Positions 34,666 through 43,941 are shown, numbered from the stretch's first letter. The stretch is DNA of 64,000 bases from an uncultured Phascolarctobacterium sp. (GCF_937920985.1 NZ_CALDXR010000058.1:13669-77668); one strand, 5' to 3'. Made by a program: numbers and translations. The notes: generated by a model from the letters alone, not told the origin.

Positions 34666-36678
34666 ATGGATTTTAAAATTCAGGCTCCGTTTGAGCCTGC
34701 CGGCGACCAGCCGCAGGCGATTGCCAAGCTGGCGGAGGGCGTGGAGCAGGGCCTGCGCACGCAGGTGCTGCTGGGCGCAACGGGTACGGGCAAGACGTAT
34801 ACGATTGCGCAGGTAATCAATAAGGTGCGCAAGCCGACGCTGGTGATTGCGCATAATAAGACGCTGGCGGCGCAGCTGGCGAGTGAGCTGAAGGCTTTCT
34901 TCCCGGAGAATGCGGTGGAATATTTTGTTTCGTATTACGATTATTATCAGCCGGAGGCCTATATTCCCCAGTCGGATACGTATATTGAGAAGGATGCTTC
35001 GATTAACGACGAGATTGATAAGCTACGCCACAGTGCGACCAGCGCTTTGTTTGAACGCAAGGATGTTATTATTGTAGCCAGCGTTTCCTGTATTTACGGC
35101 TTAGGCGCGCCGCAGGAGTATTATGATATGGTGCTGTCACTGCGCCTGGGGCAGATTATCGACCGTCAGAAGATTTTGCATAAGCTGGTGGAGATTCAAT
35201 ATACGCGCAATGATATTGATTTCAAGCGCGGCACCTTTCGTGTGCGCGGTGACGTGATTGAGGTTATTCCGGCGGCCTACGGTGAAAAGGCTGTGCGCAT
35301 TGAAATGTTCGATGATGAGGTTGACCGCATCGTGGAATTCGATGTGCTGACGGGCGAGATTCTGGCGCAGCGCAACCATGTGGCGATTTTCCCTGCGAGC
35401 CACTATGTTACGAGTCGTGAGAATCTTGAACGCGCTATGAATGATATTCGCGAGGAGCTGGACGAGCGTCTTGATGAGCTGAATAAGCATGGCAGGCTGT
35501 TGGAAGCACAGCGTCTGGAGCAGCGTACGAATTATGACCTCGAAATGATGCAGGAGATGGGCTACTGCTCCGGCATCGAAAACTATTCGCGCCATCTTGC
35601 GGGACGCAAGGCCGGAGAGCCGCCGTTTACGCTGGTAAATTATTTTCCTAAGGATTTTCTGCTGGTGGTGGATGAGTCGCACGTGACGCTGCCGCAGATT
35701 CGCGCTATGTATGCCGGTGACCGCTCGCGTAAGGAGATGCTGGTGGAGCATGGCTTCCGTCTGCCGTCGGCCTATGATAACAGACCGCTGACCTTTGACG
35801 AGTTTCAGGCGCAGATTAAGCAGGCGATTTATGTTTCTGCTACGCCGGCGAAGTATGAGCTGGAGCAGGCAGACAATGTAGTTGAGCAGATTATCCGCCC
35901 GACAGGCCTGCTGGACCCGCAGATTGAAATCCGCCCGATTAAGGGACAGATTGACGATCTGTTGGGCGAAATCAACAAGGTTGCTGCCGCAGGTGAGCGT
36001 GTGCTGGTGACTACGCTGACGAAGCGTATGGCAGAAGACCTGACGGAATATCTGAAGCAGGCAGGCGTGCGTGTGCGCTATCTGCATTCGGAAATCGCCA
36101 CGATTGAAAGAGCGGAGATTATCGACAGCCTGCGTGCCGGTAAGTTTGATGTGCTGGTAGGCATTAACCTGCTGCGTGAAGGCCTTGATTTGCCTGAGGT
36201 ATCGCTGATTGCAATTCTGGATGCCGATAAGGAAGGCTTTTTGCGCAGTGATACGGCGATGATTCAGACTATCGGACGCGCTGCGCGTAATGCTCACGGT
36301 CGTGTTATTATGTATGCCGACCGTATTACCGACAGCATGCAGCGGGCAATAGACGAAACCAACCGCCGTCGTGAAAAGCAGCAGGCGTACAACGAGGAGC
36401 ACCACATTACGCCGAAGACGATTTACAAGGAGCAGCGCCAGCTGATTAAGCTGACGAAGGTGGCAGATACAGAAGAAGCCGAAGCCTATGGCAGCAGCAA
36501 GAAGCTGAAGCAGAAATCAGCTAAGGAGCTGAACACGCTGGCCCGCGAGCTGGAAAGACGGATGCAGGAGGCGGCAAAGGCGCTGGACTTCGAGGCGGCG
36601 GCCGAGCTGCGTGATCAGCTGATTATCGTCAAGGGACAGCTGGGGCAGAAGCTGGTGCCGAAGAAAAAGAAAAAATAA
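34666..36678 (+). CDS. uvrB: UvrABC system protein B
   Basis: UvrB is the damage-verifying helicase of nucleotide excision repair. The Walker A GATGTGKTYT, the beta-hairpin region (YYDYYQPEAYIPQSDTYIEK), helicase motifs (DESHVTLPQI, TIGRAARNAHGR) and the C-terminal UVR coiled coil are all present. The ATG at 34666 gives 670 residues, the family length; a TTG four codons earlier is less likely. Only a weak ribosome site (GGTGA) is seen. uvrA is not adjacent. Confidence 0.97.
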   Translation: MDFKIQAPFEPAGDQPQAIAKLAEGVEQGLRTQVLLGATGTGKTYTIAQVINKVRKPTLVIAHNKTLAAQLASELKAFFPENAVEYFVSYYDYYQPEAYIPQSDTYIEKDASINDEIDKLRHSATSALFERKDVIIVASVSCIYGLGAPQEYYDMVLSLRLGQIIDRQKILHKLVEIQYTRNDIDFKRGTFRVRGDVIEVIPAAYGEKAVRIEMFDDEVDRIVEFDVLTGEILAQRNHVAIFPASHYVTSRENLERAMNDIREELDERLDELNKHGRLLEAQRLEQRTNYDLEMMQEMGYCSGIENYSRHLAGRKAGEPPFTLVNYFPKDFLLVVDESHVTLPQIRAMYAGDRSRKEMLVEHGFRLPSAYDNRPLTFDEFQAQIKQAIYVSATPAKYELEQADNVVEQIIRPTGLLDPQIEIRPIKGQIDDLLGEINKVAAAGERVLVTTLTKRMAEDLTEYLKQAGVRVRYLHSEIATIERAEIIDSLRAGKFDVLVGINLLREGLDLPEVSLIAILDADKEGFLRSDTAMIQTIGRAARNAHGRVIMYADRITDSMQRAIDETNRRREKQQAYNEEHHITPKTIYKEQRQLIKLTKVADTEEAEAYGSSKKLKQKSAKELNTLARELERRMQEAAKALDFEAAAELRDQLIIVKGQLGQKLVPKKKKK

Positions 36679-36693
36679 TGCCGATGCGGAAGT

Positions 36694-36722
36694 TTGACTT
36701 TTCCTGCTTTGCGTTATATAAT
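36694..36722 (+). promoter_or_regulatory. Promoter of the leuS T-box leader
   Basis: TTGACT-17 bp-TATAAT, beginning 16 bp after the uvrB stop. Confidence 0.75.
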
Positions 36723-36739
36723 ATACAAGATATTTTTAA

Positions 36740-36962
36740 TCAAATTCTGTGAAGCGGAGCAGTAGTCTGCAGTATCTTTCAGAAAGTCGGCGGTTGATGC
36801 GAGCCGGCAGTTAGGGCAGATGAACTCACCGTGAAGAAGCCGCAAGGAAATGTGCGGACGTGATGCTGCGTTAAGGCTAATTGAGTGGCGGCTGTAGCCG
36901 CAATCAGGGTGGTACCGCGAATTTTTCGTCCCTGACCTTCTTTAAGGTCGGGGATTTTTTAT
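36740..36962 (+). promoter_or_regulatory. T-box leader (leucine) controlling leuS
   Basis: The leader has the T-box AGGGTGGTACCGCG (36906-36919) and a terminator GTCCCTGACCTT / AAGGTCGGGGAT followed by a T-run. The likely specifier is the Leu codon CTC at 36825-36827 in GAACTCACC. Uncharged tRNA-Leu would pair there and stabilise the antiterminator, switching leuS on when leucine is scarce. Confidence 0.9.
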
Positions 36963-36996
36963 TTTCGACCAACAATAATACCTGGGAGGTAATGAA

Positions 36997-39486
36997 ATGA
37001 TTCAAGAAAAGTATGCTCCCCATGATATTGAAGCTAAATGGCAAAAATACTGGGAAGAAAACAAAACCTTTAAAGTAGAGATGGATAAGGATAAACCTAA
37101 ATCCTACGTTCTGGAAATGTTCCCCTATCCGTCCGGCAACCTGCATATGGGCCACGTTCGTAACTACTCCATCGGCGACGTAATCGCACGTTTCCGCACC
37201 ATGAAGGGTTTCAATGTTCTGCATCCGATGGGCTGGGACTCCTTTGGTATGCCTGCTGAAAACGCTGCTATCAAACACAACATTCCGCCTAAAAAATGGA
37301 CTCTGGAAAACATCGCCAACATGACCCGTCAGCTGAAGGCTCTCGGTCTGTCCTATGATTGGGACCGCGAGGTTACCACCTGCAAGGAAGAATATTACAA
37401 ATGGACTCAATGGTTCTTTGAGCTGTTCTACAAACGCGGTCTGGCAGTTAAAAAGGAATCTGCTGTAAACTGGTGCGACACCTGTAACACTGTATTGGCT
37501 AATGAGCAGGTTATCGACGGCAAATGCTGGCGCTGCGACCATGAGGTTGTTAAAAAGGATCTGAGCCAATGGTTCTTCAAAATCACCGATTATGCTGATG
37601 AGCTGCTGAAGGATCTTGACCTGCTGCCGGGCTGGCCCGAGCGCGTAAAAACCATGCAGCATAACTGGATCGGCCGCAGCGAAGGCTTGGAATTCTCCTT
37701 TGAAATCCCTGCACTTAACGATACTGTTGCTGTTTACACCACCCGTCCGGATACTGCTTACGGCGTAACCTTCATGGCTCTGGCTGCCGAGCATCCGCTG
37801 ATTAAAAAGATTTGCGAAAACAATCCGAAGGCTGACGAAATCAATGCCTTCTGCGAGCGTGTACGCAATCAGTCCGAAATTGAACGTACCTCCAGCGAAT
37901 CCGAAAAAGAGGGCGTATTCACCGGCGTATATTGCATCAACCCGTTCACCGGCCGCAAGGTAGAAATCTGGGTAACCAACTATGTACTGTATGATTACGG
38001 TACCGGCGCTGTTATGGGCGTTCCTACCGGTGACCAACGTGACTGGATGTTTGCCGACAAATACGGCATTGAAAAAATCGTTACCATCTGTCCGGTTGGC
38101 AAAGAGCTGAAGCTGGAAGAAATGACCTGCGCTTACGAAGAAAAAGAAGGCATGCTGGTTAACTCCGGCGAATTCACCGGCATGGAAATGCACAAGGCTA
38201 TGAGCGCTATCATGGACAAGGCTGAAGCTGAAGGCTTCGGTAAACGCCGTGTAAACTACCGTCTGCGCGATTGGCTGATCAGCCGTCAGCGTTATTGGGG
38301 CGCTCCGATTCCTATCATTTATTGCCCGCACTGCGGCGAGGTTCTGGTTCCGGAAGACCAGCTGCCGGTTCGCCTTCCTGAGGACGTAAGCTTTACTGCC
38401 GGTGCTAAATCTCCGCTGGCAACCTCCGAAGAATTCGTTCACTGCAAATGCCCGAAATGCGGTGCTGACGCAACCCGTGAAACCGATACTATGGACACCT
38501 TCCTGTGCTCCTCCTGGTACTATCTGCGTTATACCGACGCACACAACGACAAGATGCCGTTTGACAAGGAGCTCAATAACTATTGGGGTCCTGTAGACCA
38601 ATATATCGGCGGTATTGAGCATGCTATTCTGCATCTGCTGTATTCCCGCTTCTTTGTAAAGGTTCTGCGTGATGCAGGCCTGGTTGATTACGATGAACCG
38701 TTCAGCAACCTGCTGACTCAGGGCATGGTAATCAAAGACGGTGCTAAGATGAGTAAATCTCTGGGTAACGTTGTTTCTCCGGAAGAAATTCTTTCCAAAT
38801 ACGGTGCTGATACTGCGCGTCTGTTCATCCTCTTCGCTGCTCCGCCTGAAAGAGAGCTGGAGTGGAGCGACCAGGGCGTTGAAGGTTCCTTCCGCTTCCT
38901 GAACCGTATCTGGCGTATTGTACAAGCTTTTGAACCCGTTCTGGCACAAAAGGTTACCGAATACGATCACAGCAACCTGAGCGAAGCAGACAAGGACCTG
39001 CGCCGTGTACTGCATAGCAGCATTAAGAAGGTTACCAACGATATCGAAACCCGCTTCAACTTCAACACTGCTATTTCCACTATGATGGAACTGGTTAACG
39101 CTCTCTATGCTTATAAAGAAGCTGCCAAAGAGCTGAATGCAGGTCTGGTTTACGAAGCAATTTCCGACCTCATCAAGATGATGAGTCCGTTTGTTCCGCA
39201 TATCACCGAAGAACTGTGGCGTGGTGCTATCGATGCCAACAGCAGCGTACATGAACAAAGCTGGCCTGAGTGCGATGAAGAAGCGCTGAAGGTTGACAAT
39301 GTAGAAATCGTTCTGCAGGTTAACGGCAAGGTTCGCGGTCGTCTGACTGTTCCGGCTGAAGCTACCAAGGAAGAGCTGGAGAAGATTGCTATGGCTGACG
39401 CTAACGTTCAGGCTCACATCGGCGATGCAACCGTACGTAAGGTTATCTGCGTACCCGGCCGTCTGGTAAACATCGTAGCGAAGTGA
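36997..39486 (+). CDS. leuS: Leucyl-tRNA synthetase
   Basis: The 829-residue class I synthetase has the HIGH-type motif NLHMGHVRN, a CP1 editing domain (TTRPDTAYGVTFMALA, VMGVPTGDQRD), a zinc-ribbon-like segment (CPHCGEVL, CKCPKCG) and KMSKS in GAKMSKSLGN. It charges tRNA-Leu. GGGAGG precedes the ATG. The first copy of a 96-bp tandem repeat begins in its last codon. A long open frame on the opposite strand is a composition artefact. Confidence 0.98.
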   Translation: MIQEKYAPHDIEAKWQKYWEENKTFKVEMDKDKPKSYVLEMFPYPSGNLHMGHVRNYSIGDVIARFRTMKGFNVLHPMGWDSFGMPAENAAIKHNIPPKKWTLENIANMTRQLKALGLSYDWDREVTTCKEEYYKWTQWFFELFYKRGLAVKKESAVNWCDTCNTVLANEQVIDGKCWRCDHEVVKKDLSQWFFKITDYADELLKDLDLLPGWPERVKTMQHNWIGRSEGLEFSFEIPALNDTVAVYTTRPDTAYGVTFMALAAEHPLIKKICENNPKADEINAFCERVRNQSEIERTSSESEKEGVFTGVYCINPFTGRKVEIWVTNYVLYDYGTGAVMGVPTGDQRDWMFADKYGIEKIVTICPVGKELKLEEMTCAYEEKEGMLVNSGEFTGMEMHKAMSAIMDKAEAEGFGKRRVNYRLRDWLISRQRYWGAPIPIIYCPHCGEVLVPEDQLPVRLPEDVSFTAGAKSPLATSEEFVHCKCPKCGADATRETDTMDTFLCSSWYYLRYTDAHNDKMPFDKELNNYWGPVDQYIGGIEHAILHLLYSRFFVKVLRDAGLVDYDEPFSNLLTQGMVIKDGAKMSKSLGNVVSPEEILSKYGADTARLFILFAAPPERELEWSDQGVEGSFRFLNRIWRIVQAFEPVLAQKVTEYDHSNLSEADKDLRRVLHSSIKKVTNDIETRFNFNTAISTMMELVNALYAYKEAAKELNAGLVYEAISDLIKMMSPFVPHITEELWRGAIDANSSVHEQSWPECDEEALKVDNVEIVLQVNGKVRGRLTVPAEATKEELEKIAMADANVQAHIGDATVRKVICVPGRLVNIVAK

Positions 39487-39674
39487 GACCCGATTTGTAA
39501 CGAGCGTAAGCGAAGTTAGAAATCGAAAAGGTCGAACGAATCCCCGTTGCGACCGAACAGGGAGCAAAGGAGGGGGAAGTGAGACCCGATTTGTAACAAG
39601 CGTAAGCGAAGTTAGAAATCGAAAAGGTGGAACGAATCCCCGTTGCGAGCGGATAGCGAGCAAGAAGAGGGGGA
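39483..39674 (+). repeat. Two tandem 96-bp repeats at the leuS stop
   Basis: Each unit starts GTGAGACCCGATTTGTAAC and ends near AGGGGGAA. Copy 1 is 39483-39578 and copy 2 is 39579-39674, with a few substitutions. The leuS stop codon lies within the first bases of copy 1. I see no coding potential. Confidence 0.88.
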
Positions 39675-39870
39675 AAATAAAAGTAAAAATAAAATTTGTC
39701 GCGAGCTTTAGTATTACTGGCCACTAACCACTAATAACTAACTGCGACCACCGCAGTTACAGCTGTCCTGCAGCAGGCAGTTTCCGCAGACTGTAGCGCG
39801 GACAAAAAAATAAGCAGTGCATGTCAGCAATGACATTATTTAGTAGTACTAAATAACGCTTACATTTTCA

Positions 39871-39916
39871 GAGTCTCTGAGAATAACGTAATTGTTATTC
39901 TTGGGGGCTCTTTTTG
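39871..39916 (+). terminator. Intrinsic terminator downstream of the leuS repeats
   Basis: AGAATAAC / GTTATTCT forms the upper stem, flanked by GAG..TCTC / GGGGGCTC, followed by TTTTTG. Confidence 0.7.
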
Positions 39917-39952
39917 TTTTTTTGTGATGTTTATTCAGCGATTAATTTAAAG

Positions 39953-40160
39953 GAGGCTCCCCTAGGGGGGAGCTGTCACCCGCAAGGGTGACTGAGAGGG
40001 GATAGCGTTCAGAAAGAGTTCAAACAATAGAACCCCTCTCCGCCTCGACAAGCTCGGCACCTCTCCCCGAGGAGAGGCTCAGTCTACTGTTGTACGTCAT
40101 ATGAGAGGCTCCCCTAGGGGGGAGCTGTCATCCGCAAGGGTGACTGAGAGGGGAGAATAC
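39953..40160. repeat. Palindromic intergenic element, copy B plus a partial copy
   Basis: A full copy (39953-40083) opens with AGGCTCCCCTAGGGGGGAG, has the hairpin GTCACCCgcaaGGGTGAC, then ACTGAGAGGGG, and closes with CCTCTCCCCGAGGAGAGGCTC. A second left half (40108-40154) repeats the hairpin with one change (GTCATCCgcaaGGGTGAC). The element ends 17 bp before the DUF559 gene. It belongs to the same family as 16524-16700. Confidence 0.82.
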
Positions 40161-40176
40161 CTAAAGGAGGATAACT

Positions 40177-40551
40177 ATGTTTAATAATTTATCGGATAGA
40201 CCAACAAAAGATTTTGCGAAAAAATTACGTAAGGCAATGACTAGACAGGAACTTCATCTATGGTATGATTTTTTACAAAAACATAGGTGTAAGTGGTATA
40301 AACAAAAGCCAATAGGTAAATATATTGCAGATTTTTATTGTGGACATGTTAAGTTGATAGTTGAACTGGATGGTAGTCAACATTACGAAGATAAGCATGC
40401 GAAATATGATGAAAGAAGAACAGCTTATTTTAATGATTTGGGAATAACAGTAATAAGATTTCCTAATAATGCTATTGATAAAAATTTTAATAGCGTTTGT
40501 GATGAGATAGAGAAGGTTGTGTCTGCGTTGGAATTGATTATGAAAACGTGA
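40177..40551 (+). CDS. DUF559 endonuclease-like protein
   Basis: The 124-residue protein is a DUF559 domain, related to very-short-patch-repair nucleases and the PD-(D/E)XK fold. Candidate catalytic residues are the Asp in KYIADFYC and the Glu-Asp of LIVELDGSQHYED; ITVIRFPNNAI is the typical closing strand. The gene is much more AT-rich than its neighbours, a sign of transfer. It has AAGGAGG before the ATG and is wrapped by palindromic repeats on both sides (39953-40160 and 40569-40728). Its cellular role is not established. Confidence 0.85.
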   Translation: MFNNLSDRPTKDFAKKLRKAMTRQELHLWYDFLQKHRCKWYKQKPIGKYIADFYCGHVKLIVELDGSQHYEDKHAKYDERRTAYFNDLGITVIRFPNNAIDKNFNSVCDEIEKVVSALELIMKT

Positions 40552-40568
40552 GAAATAAAACTTTAAAA

Positions 40569-40728
40569 TAGGCTCCTGCTAGGGCTGCTGCATCAGCAAT
40601 GGTGACTGAGAGGGGATAGAGTTCAGAAAACAGCTGCACAGAAAAACCCCTCTCCGCCTCGACAAGCTCGGCACCTCTCCCCAAGGAGAGGCTCAGTCTG
40701 CCGATTCACGTCATATGAGAGGCTCCCT
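40569..40728. repeat. Palindromic intergenic element, copy C
   Basis: This copy, starting 18 bp after the DUF559 stop, has GGTGACTGAGAGGGG, CCCCTCTCCGCCTCGACAAG and CCTCTCCCCAAGGAGAGGCTC, followed by a remnant GAGAGGCTCCCT. The left arm is more decayed than in copy B. Confidence 0.78.
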
Positions 40729-40786
40729 AAGATAGGCTCTAATTTTGGTTCTAAAATATTTTTCAACACCCTAAGGAGGTATCACC

Positions 40787-41446
40787 ATGCAAGCAAAAGT
40801 AAAAAAACTGATTTTCATCACTGTTCTCCTCACAGGCTGTATCATCACCAGCCTTATAAGCACCGATGACAAAGCAAAAGCGTTGCCTGGCGGCAGCAGC
40901 CTGCCGCAGTCTGCGCAAGGTGCTGTTACATCAAAAGCAGCTCAGGCAAAAACAGTACGCGTGCAGGTGAGCGGCGCAGTGCTGGAGCCGGGAATTTACG
41001 ATGTGCCTGCCAACTGCAGAGTGGAAGAGGCCATTGCTGCTGCCGGTGGCCTGACGGAAAATGCCGATAGTGAACGTGTCAACCTGGTGCGTAAGGTGCG
41101 CGATGGCATGCAGATAAGAGTGCCGGTGCAGAAGACTACACGGACAAGCAGAACTCAGAGGAAAAAGGATCAGGCAAAGTCCGATTTAGGTGAGAGTGCG
41201 TTAGGAAAGTCAGGCGGTGCTAAAGCAGGCCCAGGCAGAAACAACAGCATGATGCAGAGCGTGCGCATCAACAGCGCAAGCACCAGTGAGCTGCAGCAGC
41301 TGCCGGGCATTGGCCCGGCGCTGGCGCAGCGTATTGTGGAAACAAGAAGCAGCGGGCGGTTCAACAGCGCGGATGATTTGCTGCGTGTGCCGGGAATCGG
41401 CAAAGCCAAGTTGGCGAAGCTGCGTGATTATGTGGAGGTAGATTAG
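40787..41446 (+). CDS. comEA: ComEA-like DNA-binding competence protein
   Basis: The 219-residue protein has one N-terminal membrane helix (LIFITVLLTGCIITSLI), an SLBB domain (VRVQVSGAVLEPGIYDVPAN...), a variable linker and a C-terminal double helix-hairpin-helix (INSASTSELQQLPGIGPALA, DDLLRVPGIGKAKLAKLRDY). ComEA binds double-stranded DNA outside the inner membrane during natural transformation. comEC starts on its stop codon (TAGTG). AAGGAGG precedes the ATG. A working competence system would also need pilus genes, which are not in the window. Confidence 0.92.
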   Translation: MQAKVKKLIFITVLLTGCIITSLISTDDKAKALPGGSSLPQSAQGAVTSKAAQAKTVRVQVSGAVLEPGIYDVPANCRVEEAIAAAGGLTENADSERVNLVRKVRDGMQIRVPVQKTTRTSRTQRKKDQAKSDLGESALGKSGGAKAGPGRNNSMMQSVRINSASTSELQQLPGIGPALAQRIVETRSSGRFNSADDLLRVPGIGKAKLAKLRDYVEVD

Positions 41447-43593
41447 TGCTGCAGAAAATACGTTATTTACGCTTATTTTTGCCCTTCATGCTGCTTTGTG
41501 TACTGCTCTTTCGTCTGCTTACGGTGCCGCCTTCTGCCGAGCAGCAGCTTGCTGCCTGCTTCGGGCGGCAGCTGGTTGTGCAGGGAGCAGTGGAGCCTTT
41601 GAGCGTACGCAGACTGGATGGCTTCAGCAGTGCGGTTCTGCGTTGTCAAAAGGTGTATAGCGATACGGAGCTTGCTTACAGCGGATGCTTGCGCGTGAGC
41701 GTGAAGGGTGAGCTGCCGCAGGCAGGCTGTGTAGTGCTTAAGGGAACGCTGGAGCAGCTGGACAGCCTGCGTAACCCCGGAGGCTTTGACGCTGCCAGCT
41801 ATAACAGAGTGCAGGAGCTGGGCGGACGTTTGAGCAAGGCGCAGCTGCTAAAGACAGAGCCGCAGGTTTTGTGGTGGCAGCGCTTTGCCTTGTGGAACAA
41901 AAAGCTGAGCGAGCGCATGGAAGCAGCTGCCGATGGTGAATATGGGGCGCTGCTGAGCGGTATGGTGCTTGGCGGCAGCAGCAGGCTGGATGAAGAAACG
42001 CGTGAGCTGTTTACGGATAATGGTCTGGCGCATCTGCTTTCTGTTTCAGGTACGCATATTGTGCTGCTGACAGGTTTGCTGCTTGCTTTGCTGCAGTGGG
42101 TGCCGCTGCCCTGGCGTAAGGTTATTGTTATCACTTTGTTGATTGCTTATGCGTTGCTCTGTGGCTTGCGCCCGCCGGTGCTGCGGGCGCTGGCTATGAG
42201 CAGTGTACTGCTGCTTGGCGGCAGCGGTGCGGAGCGCGGACGCTTGCTGTGCCTGGTGGCGGCACTGCTGTTGTGCCTGCAGCCGTTATGGCTGGCCGAT
42301 ATCGGTTTTCAGCTATCGTTCGGGGCGGCGGCCGGACTTTTGTGGTTGTTGCCAGTTTGCCAAAGGCTGCTGCCGCAGGCTTTACCTGCGCCGATAGGCG
42401 AGGCGGCAGCAGTTTCAATGGCAGCACAGCTGGCTGTGCTGCCGCTGGAGGTTTACTATTTTCACCAATTTTCGCTGATTGCCCTGGTAAGCAATATCGT
42501 GCTTGTGCCGGTGTTGGAAATAGCAGCGCAGTTGGCACTCGTGGGTGCGCTGTTGCCTTTCTGCGGTGATTATTTGCTGCAGCTTGCTGCCTGGCTGACA
42601 GCGCAGGTGCTGACACAGGCGCGCTTTTTTGCCGACCTGCCGTACAGTACTGTAGTTATCGGCAAGCTTCCTGCCTATTGCTTTGTAATCTATTATGCAG
42701 GGCTGTTTGTGTGGGCTGATTTCCCCTGGCTGCAATTTTGGAGCAACAGGGAGCGTCGCTGCATCCTGCTTTTGCATGCCTTGCTGCTTGCCGGGACGCT
42801 TGCTTATCAGCAGTATCACACGCTGCCGTTGGCCTGCTATTTTCTGGACGTTGGGCAAGGTGATTGCGCTGTTATTGTTACGCCGTCACAGCATGTGGCA
42901 ATTATTGATACCGGCGGCTTGAAAAATATCTCGACTGCTACGCGCGTGATTACGCCGTTTTTGCGCTATCTGGGCAAGCGTGAGGCAGATATTCTGCTCT
43001 TAAGCCACTATGATTTTGACCACGTCGGCGCTGCGGCGGATTTGCTGCGACAGCTGCGGGTGAAAAAGCTGCTTCTGCCTAACGAAGCGTTGACGGAGGA
43101 AAGCAAAAGGGTGCAGCAGGAAATTTTGGCGCAGGCCGGTAGGACGCAGGCGCATGTTGTGCAGAGCGGTGAACGCTATGCGTTGGATGATAATGCGGAG
43201 CTTGTTTTAGTTGATGTACCGCAGCAGGCTGTGCCGGGAAACGAAGCCAGCACGCTGGCGGCGCTACACAGCGCGCAGGGCAGCGTGCTGTTTACAGGCG
43301 ACATGGGGGAAGAACGCGAGCGAGGGCTGCAGCTGCAGCAGTACACTGTGCTGAAGGCAGGACACCACGGTTCGCATTACAGCAGCAGTATGGAATTTCT
43401 GGAGCAGGTGCGGCCAAGGCTGACAGTTATTTCCTGCGGGCGCGGCAACCGTTACGGCCATCCGCATCAGGAAACGCTGGAGCGTTTGCAGGCCATAGGC
43501 AGCAATGTTGTCAGAACTGATGAATTGGGGTGCATTAAAGTTGTTTTTGACGCAGAGGGAATAAAATGCTATGGCTACGCGGATTTACAGTGA
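41446..43593 (+). CDS. comEC: ComEC/Rec2 DNA-uptake channel
   Basis: The 715-residue protein has the complete ComEC layout: N-terminal membrane/OB-like region, central Competence domain with many helices (GLAHLLSVSGTHIVLLTGL, LCGLRPPVLRALAMSSVLL) and a C-terminal metallo-beta-lactamase-like domain (LDVGQGDCAVI, LLSHYDFDHVGAA, LKAGHHGSHYSSS). It passes single-stranded DNA into the cytosol. It begins with GTG overlapping the comEA stop, so it is translated by coupling. Confidence 0.95.
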   Translation: MLQKIRYLRLFLPFMLLCVLLFRLLTVPPSAEQQLAACFGRQLVVQGAVEPLSVRRLDGFSSAVLRCQKVYSDTELAYSGCLRVSVKGELPQAGCVVLKGTLEQLDSLRNPGGFDAASYNRVQELGGRLSKAQLLKTEPQVLWWQRFALWNKKLSERMEAAADGEYGALLSGMVLGGSSRLDEETRELFTDNGLAHLLSVSGTHIVLLTGLLLALLQWVPLPWRKVIVITLLIAYALLCGLRPPVLRALAMSSVLLLGGSGAERGRLLCLVAALLLCLQPLWLADIGFQLSFGAAAGLLWLLPVCQRLLPQALPAPIGEAAAVSMAAQLAVLPLEVYYFHQFSLIALVSNIVLVPVLEIAAQLALVGALLPFCGDYLLQLAAWLTAQVLTQARFFADLPYSTVVIGKLPAYCFVIYYAGLFVWADFPWLQFWSNRERRCILLLHALLLAGTLAYQQYHTLPLACYFLDVGQGDCAVIVTPSQHVAIIDTGGLKNISTATRVITPFLRYLGKREADILLLSHYDFDHVGAAADLLRQLRVKKLLLPNEALTEESKRVQQEILAQAGRTQAHVVQSGERYALDDNAELVLVDVPQQAVPGNEASTLAALHSAQGSVLFTGDMGEERERGLQLQQYTVLKAGHHGSHYSSSMEFLEQVRPRLTVISCGRGNRYGHPHQETLERLQAIGSNVVRTDELGCIKVVFDAEGIKCYGYADLQ

Positions 43594-43598
43594 AGCTG

Positions 43599-43627
43599 TT
43601 GTCAAAATATAACTCATAAGTTATAAT
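43599..43627 (+). promoter_or_regulatory. Promoter and operator of the XRE gene
   Basis: TTGTCA-17 bp-TATAAT. The perfect palindrome TATAACTCATAAGTTATA (43608-43625) fills the spacer and enters the -10, which fits autorepression by the encoded HTH protein. Confidence 0.6.
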
Positions 43628-43656
43628 TAAAGGAGAAGAATTAAGGAGTGAGGAAA

Positions 43657-43941
43657 GTGAAAAATAGTGCAGTGGGCTATGAATGGCAGGATGTAAGAAA
43701 GAATATTTTTACACCGGAAGAAATTTCCGCAAGTGATTTGCGAGTTGCCTTAATTGGTGAACTTATCAAGGCACGTCAGGATAAGGGAATAACCCAAAAG
43801 CAATTGGAGCTTTTGAGCGGAGTAAAGCAGCCTGTAATTGCGAGAATGGAAAACGGTACATCTATTCCTAAAATCAGTACAATCTTAAAAATACTTGCAC
43901 CTTTGGGCAAGACCTTAGCCATTGTACCGTTAGAAAAATAA
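43657..43941 (+). CDS. XRE-family HTH protein, HigA-antitoxin-like
   Basis: The 94-residue protein has an XRE helix-turn-helix (LIKARQDKGITQKQLELLSG, VKQPVIARMENGTSIPKIST) and a short C-terminal segment (LGKTLAIVPL) typical of HigA-type antitoxins. No HigB-like toxin is adjacent: comEC lies upstream and holA downstream. The second GTG (43657) is preferred because AAGGAG lies 8 bases upstream; GTG 43648 is possible. The promoter carries a palindromic operator. It is either an orphan antitoxin or a small repressor. Confidence 0.8.
   Translation: MKNSAVGYEWQDVRKNIFTPEEISASDLRVALIGELIKARQDKGITQKQLELLSGVKQPVIARMENGTSIPKISTILKILAPLGKTLAIVPLEK

Noticed and set aside
36904..39663. A very long open frame on the minus strand opposite leuS
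   Set aside because: It mirrors leuS codons, has no ribosome site or recognisable domain, and runs through the T-box and repeats. Similar mirrored frames lie opposite ileS and the glutamine synthetase gene; all are composition artefacts.
39500..39670. tRNA-like arms in the 96-bp repeats
   Set aside because: No complete cloverleaf or T-arm could be formed; no tRNA gene was found anywhere in the window by eye.
39483..40728. Repeat cluster considered as a CRISPR array
   Set aside because: Units are 96 bp or long palindromes, without short regular repeats and unique spacers, and no cas gene is near.
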